DNA of 64,000 nucleotides, taken from positions 1-64,000 of the forward strand of contig WGCY01000049.1 of NCBI GenBank assembly GCA_015493525.1, in the 5' to 3' direction. This document shows positions 38,677-48,361 of this stretch, piece by piece. The translations under genes and the position numbers were made by a program. Position 1 is the stretch's first letter; every line of letters starts with the position of its first letter. The notes under the pieces are model-generated. The model was not told the DNA's origin and did no database searches. It saw nothing but the letters and a program-made list of their open reading frames with translations. This DNA is from Bacteroidales bacterium. GTDB taxonomy: Bacteria; Bacteroidota; Bacteroidia; Bacteroidales; F082.

Positions 38677-39189
38677 ATGATGAACAAAAATGTAGAAACC
38701 GCATTAAACAAACAGGTTCAAAAAGAAGAATTTTCATCCCGTCTATACCTTGCTATGGCTATCTGGTGCGAAGTAAACGGCTATCCGGGGGCTGCTGCCT
38801 TTTTATACGAACACACCAACGAAGAACGTATGCACCAGATGAAAATGATTCATTACACAAACGAGCGTGGCGGAAAAGCCGCCTTGTTTGAATTGGAAGC
38901 CCCCAAAGCTGATTTTGATTCTCTCGAAGATGTTTTCTCGCAGGTATTGGCACATGAAGAGTTTATAACCAACTCCATCAACACGCTTTATGGCCTTACC
39001 GTGGCAGAAAAAGACTATACCACAGGTAATTTTCTTCAGTGGTACATCACCGAGCAGGTGGAAGAAGAGAGTACTATGCGTACTATCCTCGATAAAATCA
39101 AGCTGGTGGGAAAGGACAAAGCCGGCATGTTCCATATTGACAAAGAGTTGGAAGCAATGGCACAAAGTAGTACCGCCGGTACTGCCTGA
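38677..39189 (+). CDS. Ferritin
   Basis: SSRLYLAMAIWCEVNGYPGAAAFLYEHTNEERMHQMKMI ferritin-like di-iron motif. Confidence 0.93.
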   Translation: MMNKNVETALNKQVQKEEFSSRLYLAMAIWCEVNGYPGAAAFLYEHTNEERMHQMKMIHYTNERGGKAALFELEAPKADFDSLEDVFSQVLAHEEFITNSINTLYGLTVAEKDYTTGNFLQWYITEQVEEESTMRTILDKIKLVGKDKAGMFHIDKELEAMAQSSTAGTA

Positions 39190-39223
39190 TGCACTTCGGA
39201 TGCAAAAGACCTGCTGACCTGAG

Positions 39224-39787
39224 TTATTCGTTGTCTTCCATGGCCCGGGCCAGTTTATGGTACCAGCTGTCCCCGAACTTTCTTATGAGCGGACTTTTCA
39301 GGTATTTGTATAAAGGCAGATTTTCCTGTTTCCCTTTTAAAAGGGCTGCTTTGCAGATAGGCCAACGGTCGTAGTTTACAGCAATGTGATGTTTTAGCTT
39401 TGTCAGCCTTACCGGATACAAATGGCAGGAGATGGGTTTTTGAAAACTGATTTTCCCCTCCAGCCAGGCCTTTTCAATGGCACAATAACTGATGCCGTTT
39501 TCAAAATAAACAAAAGCGCATTCCCGGTCGTTAACTAATGGGGTAACATACTCTCCATCAATATCATAATCAAATACACCGGTTTTTTCCACTACCTCAA
39601 GCCCCTTTGGGGCCATATAGGGTTTTATCTCTTCGAGAGCATCTTCCAATAGGGCTATTTCTTCCTCTTCCAGGGGTGCCCCGGCATCACCTTCTACGCA
39701 GCAGTCGCCTTTGCACTGCGACAAATCACAGGAAAAATTGATGCTTTTCAGCTCTTCCGAAACCAATGTATCATCAACTAAAATCAT
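39224..39787 (-). CDS. DUF3109 family protein (Cys-rich)
   Basis: CDLSQCKGDCCVEGDAGAPLEEEEI, KPISCHLYPVRLTKL. Confidence 0.85.
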   Translation of the reverse strand: MILVDDTLVSEELKSINFSCDLSQCKGDCCVEGDAGAPLEEEEIALLEDALEEIKPYMAPKGLEVVEKTGVFDYDIDGEYVTPLVNDRECAFVYFENGISYCAIEKAWLEGKISFQKPISCHLYPVRLTKLKHHIAVNYDRWPICKAALLKGKQENLPLYKYLKSPLIRKFGDSWYHKLARAMEDNE

Positions 39788-39831
39788 GCTGCAAAAGTAA
39801 ACAATCGACAAACAAGCCCGGCATGGAAATA

Positions 39832-40677
39832 TCAAGCCAGCCGGAAAATTCCCGAAACTTTCTTGAAAGATCTTTTTAATTGAGAAGTTATGGGATGCGC
39901 GGCAGCTTTTTCATCTTTTTCTAAATGTTCTACAAGCTGCAACCCTTCCTGATACCCTATATCGAAAATTTCCTTTGCTTTGTTGAAATCAAGTGTTGTA
40001 TAACGGCGGGTTCCGGGAGGGTCCACAACGTAATCACAGTAACCAAGTTCATCACGGATTGTGTTGTAAATGGCGAGGTGATATGAACGTGCCGCAATAT
40101 CTTTCATACGGCCGAAATTATTCTTTTCGGCAATATGGTTTACATGTACTCCAATGAGTTTATCACACTTATCTTTCAAAATTTGTGCTGCCATGTTTTT
40201 TGTCAGGCCCCCATCTACATAATAAATACCATCAATAATTACAGGGCTGAAAAGCAGTGGGATAGACCCGGAGGCGATGGTGAATTCAATAAATTTTCCT
40301 TCTGATCTTATTTCGTTGTACCCACTGTTGAGGTTGGTAACCGAAAGAAAAGTAGGTATTTTCAAGATACTGAAATCATCCTTTGGTGCCAGTTCCCTGA
40401 AAATATTTGCCACTTTCTGCATATTGAAGATGCCCAACCTGCGCATATTAATATTGTTCAGGTGAACCGGTTTTATTTCATTTTTTATAATGGAGAGCAT
40501 TTCCAACACGGGAATTCCCAGTCCGTAACCGACAGCCACCATAGCCCCCATGCTTGTTCCGGAAATTACGGAAGGGTGAAAGCCTCTCTCTTCCATGGCA
40601 TATAAAATGCCCAGATGTGCAATGCCTCTGGCACCACCACCACTTAATGCCAATCCGTACGATGGTTTCTTTTTCAT
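39832..40677 (-). CDS. Patatin-like phospholipase
   Basis: LALSGGGARGIAHLGIL, SGTSMGAMVAVGY, YVDGGLTKNM. Confidence 0.92.
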   Translation of the reverse strand: MKKKPSYGLALSGGGARGIAHLGILYAMEERGFHPSVISGTSMGAMVAVGYGLGIPVLEMLSIIKNEIKPVHLNNINMRRLGIFNMQKVANIFRELAPKDDFSILKIPTFLSVTNLNSGYNEIRSEGKFIEFTIASGSIPLLFSPVIIDGIYYVDGGLTKNMAAQILKDKCDKLIGVHVNHIAEKNNFGRMKDIAARSYHLAIYNTIRDELGYCDYVVDPPGTRRYTTLDFNKAKEIFDIGYQEGLQLVEHLEKDEKAAAHPITSQLKRSFKKVSGIFRLA

Positions 40678-40764
40678 ACCAATGGGAAGAAAATTAGTTT
40701 CCCAAAGATAAAAAAAACAAAAGACAATTCCTGAATTTATTTTAAAATGGGACGGTACGGCTTC

Positions 40765-42267
40765 TCATCCGCAATGGAAATAACGCGTAACCAGTTGCAT
40801 TACCTTTTCCTCATCGTTTTCAATCTCTTCCCGCAGATGCTCATCGCGAAAAGCTTTCAGAAAATCAATCAGATAATTCAACAGGCCTTCCGGGAACACG
40901 TTATATTTTGTGTAAACGGCCTTCTGTTTCTCCAGCATTTTTGCAGAAGCCACACAAGATGTGGGAAGATGTCCCAGCTCTTTTTGTGCTGCTTTATTTT
41001 CGTCTTTAAAGATATCGATGTCCACATAGGTATTTTTGGCCACCTGCAAGGGGTTTTTCAACTCGAAGCCATGACGTGCCGCTACCGTAATACCTGCCAG
41101 CAAAAGATACACATCCGCCGAGCCATCGGCATTGCGGATTTCGATGGTTTGTTTGTTGGAGAAATCGGTTTTCTTCGCCTCTTCAAGCGGGTTAACCTTG
41201 TGAACCATATTCATGGGGCGGGTCCATCCCAATGGCACACGTACCAGCACCGAACGGTTGCGGTCGCCCCAGCAAACGTTGGTGGGTGCTTCCTGATGGG
41301 GGACCAGCCGAAAATAGGATGTCGGGTTCATGTTACCGAATGCCGTGAGCGACGGTGCCATTTCCATGTATCCGGCAATGGTTGTTTTGGCAACATTGCT
41401 CAGAACACCTTCTTTAATCATCAGGTTTTTGCCGTCTTTCATCACGCGGCTGTGTATGTGCAGGCCGCTACCGGCTTTTCCCACTGTAATTTTGGGTGAG
41501 AAGGTAACCGTAACGCCATGGCGTGCAGCCAGCGTGCGGATAATCCATTTGGCTATAACAAGCTGGTCAGCAGCATCTTCCACATTGACCGGCAAAAATT
41601 CAATTTCGTTTTGTTCATAAACCAATCCATCGCGTGAGAAATTTCCCACCTCCGAATGTCCGTATTTTATATTCCCCCCCGATTCGGCAATCAGTTTCAT
41701 GGCTTCGGTACGAAAAGCGGCCCATTTTGAAAAAGGCGATGACTCGTGGTAAGCTTTTTGGTCTTCTGCCTTAAACAGCCCGTCATCTTCGCTTATGATA
41801 TAATATTCCAGCTCGCCCATGGCTTCAAAAGAGTAACCTGTTTTGTCTTTGAATGCCTGATGGGCTTTTTTCAAAATGTACTCCGGTGCACTTTCCACAG
41901 GGTTTCCCGTACTGTCGTAAAAAGCACAAAGAATATTGAGTGTGGGGATTTCAGAAAACGGGTCCAGAAAAGCCGTTTTAAACCGGGGGATCACATACAA
42001 ATCGCTGGATGCGGCTTCCACAAAAGGGAACAGGCTGGAGCCATCCACACGCTCCCCGGCCGTAAGCAGGTTATCCAGATGCTGGCGGCTGCCAATAATA
42101 AAGTTCAGCGTTTTGAGCCTTCCATCCCAGCCCACATACCTGAAGTTGATCATTTCAATATCGTAATCCTCAATGAACCGGATGAGGTCTTCTTTTGTCA
42201 GCCGGTCTGCCGGTTTATTCAGATACTGAACCACCGGATTCGGGTTCATGGCTATTTTCTTGTCCAT
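40765..42267 (-). CDS. glnA: Glutamine synthetase
   Basis: VDGSSLFPFVEAASSDLYVIPRF, TFSPKITVGKAGSGLHIHSRV, NVCWGDRNRSVLVRVPLG, EIRNADGSADVYL. Confidence 0.92.
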   Translation of the reverse strand: MDKKIAMNPNPVVQYLNKPADRLTKEDLIRFIEDYDIEMINFRYVGWDGRLKTLNFIIGSRQHLDNLLTAGERVDGSSLFPFVEAASSDLYVIPRFKTAFLDPFSEIPTLNILCAFYDSTGNPVESAPEYILKKAHQAFKDKTGYSFEAMGELEYYIISEDDGLFKAEDQKAYHESSPFSKWAAFRTEAMKLIAESGGNIKYGHSEVGNFSRDGLVYEQNEIEFLPVNVEDAADQLVIAKWIIRTLAARHGVTVTFSPKITVGKAGSGLHIHSRVMKDGKNLMIKEGVLSNVAKTTIAGYMEMAPSLTAFGNMNPTSYFRLVPHQEAPTNVCWGDRNRSVLVRVPLGWTRPMNMVHKVNPLEEAKKTDFSNKQTIEIRNADGSADVYLLLAGITVAARHGFELKNPLQVAKNTYVDIDIFKDENKAAQKELGHLPTSCVASAKMLEKQKAVYTKYNVFPEGLLNYLIDFLKAFRDEHLREEIENDEEKVMQLVTRYFHCG

Positions 42268-42442
42268 TTATTTCGAAATTTGATGTACAAACATAGGGAT
42301 ATTTTAGCTTCTCCCCCTGTATTAAATGCTTATTAAAGACGCTAACGGATTCTTTTCCCCCTGAAAAAACAGAAAATATTGGCTGCATCTTCATTATTTA
42401 GAATATTTCTTGTTAATTTTGCGCCCTTAACAAAAGAACTTT

Positions 42443-42727
42443 ATGCAAGAATATATCAACCTTGGGATTGTAACCCTGATTACTTTTTTCTTTAACATGC
42501 CCTGGGGTTACTGGCGTGCTTCGGTAAAGAAATTTTCATGGAAATGGTTTCTTGCCGTACACCTGCCCATTCCGGTTATCGTTTTCCTGCGTTTTTATTT
42601 TAAACTGGGTTTTCAGCTTTATACCTATCCATTCTTGGTGGGTGCTTTTTTTCTCGGACAATTTGTGGGTGCCCGATATTATAAAAAACGAAAAATAGTT
42701 GTCCCGGAGATGGAAGCAGAAGAGTAA
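42443..42727 (+). CDS. Small hypothetical membrane protein
   Basis: Hydrophobic ORF; TAATTTTG -7-like element at 42414-42421. Confidence 0.6.
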   Translation: MQEYINLGIVTLITFFFNMPWGYWRASVKKFSWKWFLAVHLPIPVIVFLRFYFKLGFQLYTYPFLVGAFFLGQFVGARYYKKRKIVVPEMEAEE

Positions 42728-42819
42728 AAATTCTTTAAACTCTCTTAAAAAATCTGAATTAACGGCTTAAAGAAGCCGGAATCCCGTTGTATTCTTTACT
42801 TTTGCCAAAATTTTAGCGA

Positions 42820-44115
42820 ATGAAAAGATTCTTACTCGGATTGTTTATTGTTTTTGGCTTTTACACTGTCAAAGCACAGGATACCATTACTTTCCTGCAA
42901 TATAACCTGTTGAATTACGGGAATTTTACCAGTTATTGTCCTTCAAATATCAACAATGTGGCAAGAAAGACCGGTTACATTGGCGTTATTGTCCATTACA
43001 TTAAACCCGACATCTTTACGGTGAACGAAATGACCGGGACACGCAGTTACCATGATTACCTGCTGAACAACGGGCTGAACAGCGATGGTGTGAAAATGTA
43101 TGCCAAAGCCTCCGATACGCTTGCCCCCAAGGATGCTTACCTTGTCAATGTGCTGTATTACAATAAGAACAAGTTAGGGGAAGCCGGCCATGTGGTGGCA
43201 CAAACCTATATACGCGATGTGGATATTTTTAAGTTATACTACAAATCGGCCAACCTGAATGAGGGGGATACGACTTTTATCTATTGCGTGGTGGCACACC
43301 TGAAGGCCGGAGGGGACTATAACGGCAGCACTTCCAACCAGGATAAGCGAAAGATTATGGCCAAAAATACCATGGATTACATTGCTGCCCACCATCCGGA
43401 TGAAAATTACCTGCTCATGGGCGATTTTAATTTATATTCAGATCAGGAACCTGCATTTCAGGAATTTATCAACTACAGAACAGCGAGCATCCGCTTTAAC
43501 GATCCGGTCAACCAGATTGGAGACTGGCATAACAATTACGATTACCGAATGGTCCAAAGCCAAAGCACGCACACGGCAGATAACGGATGTGCCTCTTCGG
43601 GAGGGCTGGACGACCGGTTTGATTTTATCCTGCTTTCCAATAATGTAAAACAGGGCAACAAAAAAGTAAAATATGTTTCCGGCTCGTTTCATGTGGTGGG
43701 ACAGGATGGGAAACATTTCAATAAATCACTGCTCGATGACCCGACGAACACTACCGTTCCGGCCAATGTTTTAAATGCTTTGTACCAGAACTCGGACCAT
43801 CTTCCAGTAACTTTAAAGGTAACGGTTAACCAGCCTACGGGCATTCCGCAGGTTCATTCCGATGTGGAGCAACTGAGTTTTACCAATCCCGTAACCCATG
43901 TCCTGAACCTTAAAATAAAAGCCGGTAAAGCCATTCCTTTGAAAATGGAGGTGTATTCACTGGTTGGGAAACGCGTTATGGGGCACACTATTTCAGCAAG
44001 AAAAGGCAGCTCCCGCCAATCGCTGGACATCAGCAGCCTGCCGAACGGGCTCTATATCCTGCGTTTTACCGAGCCAAACGGATACAATTTCAGTCGAAAA
44101 TTGCTGAAATATTAA
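42820..44115 (+). CDS. Secreted endonuclease/exonuclease/phosphatase family protein with T9SS type A sorting domain
   Basis: Signal peptide, NYLLMGDFNLYSDQEPAFQE, SDHLPV; C-terminal LSFTNPVTHVLNLKI...MEVYSLVGKRV...DISSLPNGLYILRF. Confidence 0.88.
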   Translation: MKRFLLGLFIVFGFYTVKAQDTITFLQYNLLNYGNFTSYCPSNINNVARKTGYIGVIVHYIKPDIFTVNEMTGTRSYHDYLLNNGLNSDGVKMYAKASDTLAPKDAYLVNVLYYNKNKLGEAGHVVAQTYIRDVDIFKLYYKSANLNEGDTTFIYCVVAHLKAGGDYNGSTSNQDKRKIMAKNTMDYIAAHHPDENYLLMGDFNLYSDQEPAFQEFINYRTASIRFNDPVNQIGDWHNNYDYRMVQSQSTHTADNGCASSGGLDDRFDFILLSNNVKQGNKKVKYVSGSFHVVGQDGKHFNKSLLDDPTNTTVPANVLNALYQNSDHLPVTLKVTVNQPTGIPQVHSDVEQLSFTNPVTHVLNLKIKAGKAIPLKMEVYSLVGKRVMGHTISARKGSSRQSLDISSLPNGLYILRFTEPNGYNFSRKLLKY

Positions 44116-44203
44116 TTTAAGCTACTGAGTAGTAACAACAGGGTTGCTTTTCCCAATCCTTATGCGTATTTTTACCTTTCGTTACCACATCAGATTTTAC
44201 AAG

Positions 44204-45940
44204 ATGGCTAAAATTAAAAAGAAAACAGCGCGTATTCTCGGATTTATTGCCCTTTTGATTATTATATTTGTTATTGCCTTCAACAGCATTGTTGCAAATA
44301 TAATTGAACATAAGATCGATGCCTTTCTCAAGAATGAACAACTAAAACATTACCACATTGTCTACAAAAGGGCCGGTTTTAATTTTTTAAACCGTTCGGT
44401 CAGCCTGATTCAGTTCGGGTACCTTCCTGATTCCGCTTTCCTTGACAGTCTCGACAAGGCAAACCTGAACACCATGGTTCCCAGGATATCTGTTGGCAGG
44501 ATAACGATCTCCGGAATTGATTTCAGGGAATTGATAAAAAGCCGGCATCTTATTATTCAAAAAATAACGGTCAAATCATCCGACATAAAAATGTACAAGT
44601 TTAACGGGAAGTTATCCGTTACAAAAAAGGGGACAAAACAGGATGTTTCTATCAAAGATTCTGTTAAACTTGTCGGGCTAAAAGGACTTTCTGTGAACGC
44701 CATTATTTTCAAAAACGCCCAATTCGAAATCTATAACTATAAACAGAAAAAATACACACTGGCCAGTAAAAACATTACTATTTCCATGCATGGGCTGACC
44801 CTTGACCCGGGCCCATACAACAACAACTATTTTTATCCTGTGCTACTTAATGCTACCCTGCTGGCAAAAAATAATGTATTGGAATTGGGAAATAAATTGT
44901 ATGGAATTCAATTTCAACAGCTTATTGTTGATTTAAAAGGTCAATCGCTGACATTCAGGAAATTTCATTACAAACCACTCTATTCCAAAAAAGCTTTTTC
45001 CAACCATATTCGGTTTCAAAAAGAACGGTTCGACATGAAAGCCAGGGAAATAACTTTTTCGGGAGCAGAGTTTTATCGGTATTTAATGGAAAACGAGATA
45101 CACATTAAAAAAATAACCATTTCGAATGGCTTGATTGACCTGTATCGTGATAAACGGGTACCTTTTAATCATAAGCAGCGGCCACTTTTGCCAAACCAAA
45201 CACTCAAGAGGTTAAAAGGAAAACTTAAGATTGATACCGTGCGGATAAATAATACCCGGTTTGACTATGGCGAAATAACCGGTGCGAAAAGGAAACCTTT
45301 GTCCGTTTACTTTACAAACCTGTCGGGAACCATTACGGGAATCTCCAATTTCCCCTACTTATGGCGCAGAAAAAATTTAAACATGTCAATAACCGGAAAG
45401 TTAATGAAAAAGGCCCCGTTTCGTGTACAATTTCTTTTCCCGCTGGCTGCCAAGAGTGATACATTCTCGTTCAATGGGACAGTCTCCGGGCCGGTACCGT
45501 TTACCATTTTTAACCCGGCCATCTATCCTGCTGCCGGACTGCGGTTTACAAATGGCACGCTGAACAAAATCTCTTTTCATGGAAACGCCAATCCTTCCTA
45601 TGCTTCCGGAACCATGACCATGCTTTACCAAAACATGACTTTTCAGGCCATGAAGAAAAAGGATAAAAATACTGCCAATAAATTTGTCAGTTGGGGAATA
45701 AACTCATTCGTACGAAAAAACAATCCCCAAAAAGGAGAAAAAAAAGAGGCAAAAACTGTTACTATGTTCTTCCAGCGTGATATAGAAAAAGGGTTTGGGA
45801 ACTTTTTCTGGAAAACACTTTTCAGCGGGATGAAAGCCACCATGATTCCCAGTATCAACAACATAAACCGAAAGAACATGCAATCGATATCACAAACCGG
45901 ATCAGGTAAATCAAAAACAAAGACCGGGAAGAAAGAATAA
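44204..45940 (+). CDS. AsmA-like/DUF748-like membrane-anchored protein
   Basis: N-terminal TM, repeated beta-rich motifs with KIDTVRINNTRFDYGEI. Confidence 0.55.
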   Translation: MAKIKKKTARILGFIALLIIIFVIAFNSIVANIIEHKIDAFLKNEQLKHYHIVYKRAGFNFLNRSVSLIQFGYLPDSAFLDSLDKANLNTMVPRISVGRITISGIDFRELIKSRHLIIQKITVKSSDIKMYKFNGKLSVTKKGTKQDVSIKDSVKLVGLKGLSVNAIIFKNAQFEIYNYKQKKYTLASKNITISMHGLTLDPGPYNNNYFYPVLLNATLLAKNNVLELGNKLYGIQFQQLIVDLKGQSLTFRKFHYKPLYSKKAFSNHIRFQKERFDMKAREITFSGAEFYRYLMENEIHIKKITISNGLIDLYRDKRVPFNHKQRPLLPNQTLKRLKGKLKIDTVRINNTRFDYGEITGAKRKPLSVYFTNLSGTITGISNFPYLWRRKNLNMSITGKLMKKAPFRVQFLFPLAAKSDTFSFNGTVSGPVPFTIFNPAIYPAAGLRFTNGTLNKISFHGNANPSYASGTMTMLYQNMTFQAMKKKDKNTANKFVSWGINSFVRKNNPQKGEKKEAKTVTMFFQRDIEKGFGNFFWKTLFSGMKATMIPSINNINRKNMQSISQTGSGKSKTKTGKKE

Positions 45941-45958
45941 GCCTTAAATCCCGAACTA

Positions 45959-48094
45959 TTAGTCTTCTTCGTCCTGTGAAGCTTCGTATTCTTTCAACAA
46001 TTTTTCCTGAACATCGCTGGGAACCTGCTGGTATTGGTCAAAAGCCATGGAGAAAACACCTCTTCCGGAAGTAATGGAACTCAGGGAAGTAGCATATCTT
46101 GCCATTTCGGCACCCGGGACTTTGGCACGGATAATCTGGTTTTTGCCTTTGCTTCCCATGCCCATGATCATACCCCTGCGGCCTTGCAAATCAGTCATTA
46201 CGGCACCCATCATGTCTTCAGGGACAATAATCTCCACATCGTAAACAGGCTCCATAATTTTCGGGCCTGCATCTTTAAAGGCCATACTAAAAGCATTTCG
46301 CCCGGCCAGTTTAAAGGAAATCTCATTGGAATCCACCGGGTGCATTTTCCCATCGTAAACATAGACAATAATGTCGCGGGCATACGATCCGGTAAGCGGG
46401 CCTTCGGTCATACGCTCCATAATCCCTTTCATAATGGCCGGCATAAAACGGGCATCGATGGCCCCGCCCACAATACAGTTATTAAAAATAAGCTTTCCAC
46501 CCCAGGGGAGGTCGTGTTCTTCGGTACCCCGAACCGGGAAATCAGTGGGTTTTTTATAATCTTCCACATAAGGCTGAATGCGCATGTGCACTTCGCCAAA
46601 CTGTCCGGAACCACCCGATTGTTTTTTGTGGCGGTAGCTGGCATCGGCAATTTTGGTAATGGTTTCACGATAGGGAACTTTCGGGACAAAAATTTCCACT
46701 TCGAGGCCATTGGCTTTGGTGAGGTACCATTTTACCGTATTTATATGAAACTCGCCCTGACTTTTAATCAGTAACTGCTTCAGCTCACGTGAAAACTCAA
46801 TGCCGAGACTGGGATCTGTTTTGTGCATCTCATTGAGCAAAGCCCCCAGTTTTTCATCGTCCGCCGAGTTAACCGCTTTTATGGCAACCGTGTACAATGG
46901 ATTAGGCAGGGCAAAAAGCTCAAAACCGGCTTCTGCATTTTTCGGGTCACACAAAGAATCACCGGTTTGCACATCTTTCAGCTTGATGGTCGATACGATG
47001 TCACCGGCAACGGCTTTCTCAACTTTATCGCGGTTTTTCCCGTTCAAAACAAACAGCTGGGTAATCCGTTCTTTATTTCCGGTACGCGGGTTGATGAGGT
47101 CAAGGCCTTCGGAAATTTCCCCTCCGTAAACTTTAAAAAAGGAGACTTCACCAAGGTGCTGCTCGATGGATGTTTTGAAAATAAACAAGGCTACCGGTTC
47201 TTCTACCGAACAGTGAAATTCTTTTCCATTTGTTGCCTTACGGGCAGGCATATCATCCGGTGCAGGGCACGATTTACTGATAAAGTCCAACAAGCGGGCA
47301 ACACCGATACCGTGTTTGGCAGAAGAGACCATAACGGGGAAAATGGCGCGGGTGATAAGTCCCAGGCGCAGGCCTTCGCGCATCTCTTCAATGGTGAGCG
47401 TGTCATTCTCAAAATATTTTTCCATGAGGGCTTCATCCCCCTCGGCAGCATTTTCAATCAGTTTCAAATGTAACTCTTCTGCTTTGGCCATTTCACTTTC
47501 CGGAATGTCAGAAACTTCAGGTTCGCCACCACCTTTTTTATATTTCATCTGTTTCATCAACACGAGGTCAATAATGGTATCAAAATCTTCCCCGGCATTG
47601 ACGGGATATTGAACGATGGTAACTTTATCCCCAAAATAGTCTTTTATGGAATTGACCGCATCATCAAAATTGGCCGTATGATGGTCTATTTGGTTCATAA
47701 CAAAAACAACCGGGCTGTTGGCGGCAACCGTTTGCCTCCAGGCCGTTTCGGTGGTGGCTTCCACGCCTGCCTGTGCATTAACAAGAAGCATGGCCGTATC
47801 TGCAACATTCAGTGCGGCAATGGTTTCGCCCACATAATCAGCGAATCCGGGAACATCAAGTAAATTTATTTTTTTGTTGTCGTAAAAAGTGTGGAGCAGG
47901 GCCGAATGCACAGAATGTTCTCTTTCCTGTTCGATGGTTTTGTAGTCGGAAGCTGTATTTTTATCTTCTATGGTCCCTTTCCGGTTAATTGTTTTTCCTT
48001 CCAGTAACATGGCTTCGGCCATGGTTGTTTTCCCCGATTTAGCCCCTCCGATGAGTGCTACGTTTCTAATCTCACTTGTCTTGTAAACCTTCAT
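45959..48094 (-). CDS. Elongation factor G-like paralog (EF-G2 type)
   Basis: Full-length EF-G architecture; G1 GGAKSGKTT, G3 DVPGFADYVGE, G4 NQID, domain IV GSGQFGEV, C-terminal DLQGRRGMIMGM. Confidence 0.9.
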   Translation of the reverse strand: MKVYKTSEIRNVALIGGAKSGKTTMAEAMLLEGKTINRKGTIEDKNTASDYKTIEQEREHSVHSALLHTFYDNKKINLLDVPGFADYVGETIAALNVADTAMLLVNAQAGVEATTETAWRQTVAANSPVVFVMNQIDHHTANFDDAVNSIKDYFGDKVTIVQYPVNAGEDFDTIIDLVLMKQMKYKKGGGEPEVSDIPESEMAKAEELHLKLIENAAEGDEALMEKYFENDTLTIEEMREGLRLGLITRAIFPVMVSSAKHGIGVARLLDFISKSCPAPDDMPARKATNGKEFHCSVEEPVALFIFKTSIEQHLGEVSFFKVYGGEISEGLDLINPRTGNKERITQLFVLNGKNRDKVEKAVAGDIVSTIKLKDVQTGDSLCDPKNAEAGFELFALPNPLYTVAIKAVNSADDEKLGALLNEMHKTDPSLGIEFSRELKQLLIKSQGEFHINTVKWYLTKANGLEVEIFVPKVPYRETITKIADASYRHKKQSGGSGQFGEVHMRIQPYVEDYKKPTDFPVRGTEEHDLPWGGKLIFNNCIVGGAIDARFMPAIMKGIMERMTEGPLTGSYARDIIVYVYDGKMHPVDSNEISFKLAGRNAFSMAFKDAGPKIMEPVYDVEIIVPEDMMGAVMTDLQGRRGMIMGMGSKGKNQIIRAKVPGAEMARYATSLSSITSGRGVFSMAFDQYQQVPSDVQEKLLKEYEASQDEED

Positions 48095-48268
48095 ATGTTC
48101 TTGCTTTTAAATCGAATAGTTTTAGTATTGCTGTAAAATAATGTTACGTTTATTATTAAATCCATCCTGATTTCTTCGTCGAAACATCCCGGCATTTCCA
48201 CAAAAGGGAAACACGTCTGTTTTTGCTGAATCTTATCAGGCCGACAAATGTAAAAAAAATCAAATTAG

Positions 48269-48319
48269 TAATGAACTACTGTTTTTAAATTAACGTTAAA
48301 GTTCATTATTTGTAACAGT
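48269..48319. promoter_or_regulatory. Interleaved inverted repeats upstream of the EF-G2-like gene
   Basis: TAATGAACT (48269-48277) / AGTTCATTA (48300-48308); ACTGTT (48278-48283) / AACAGT (48314-48319); TTAACGTTAA palindrome (48290-48299). Confidence 0.5.
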
Positions 48320-48361
48320 TAAAAATTAAAGGAGGTTTTTCACCAGGGCCATCTTTGCCTC

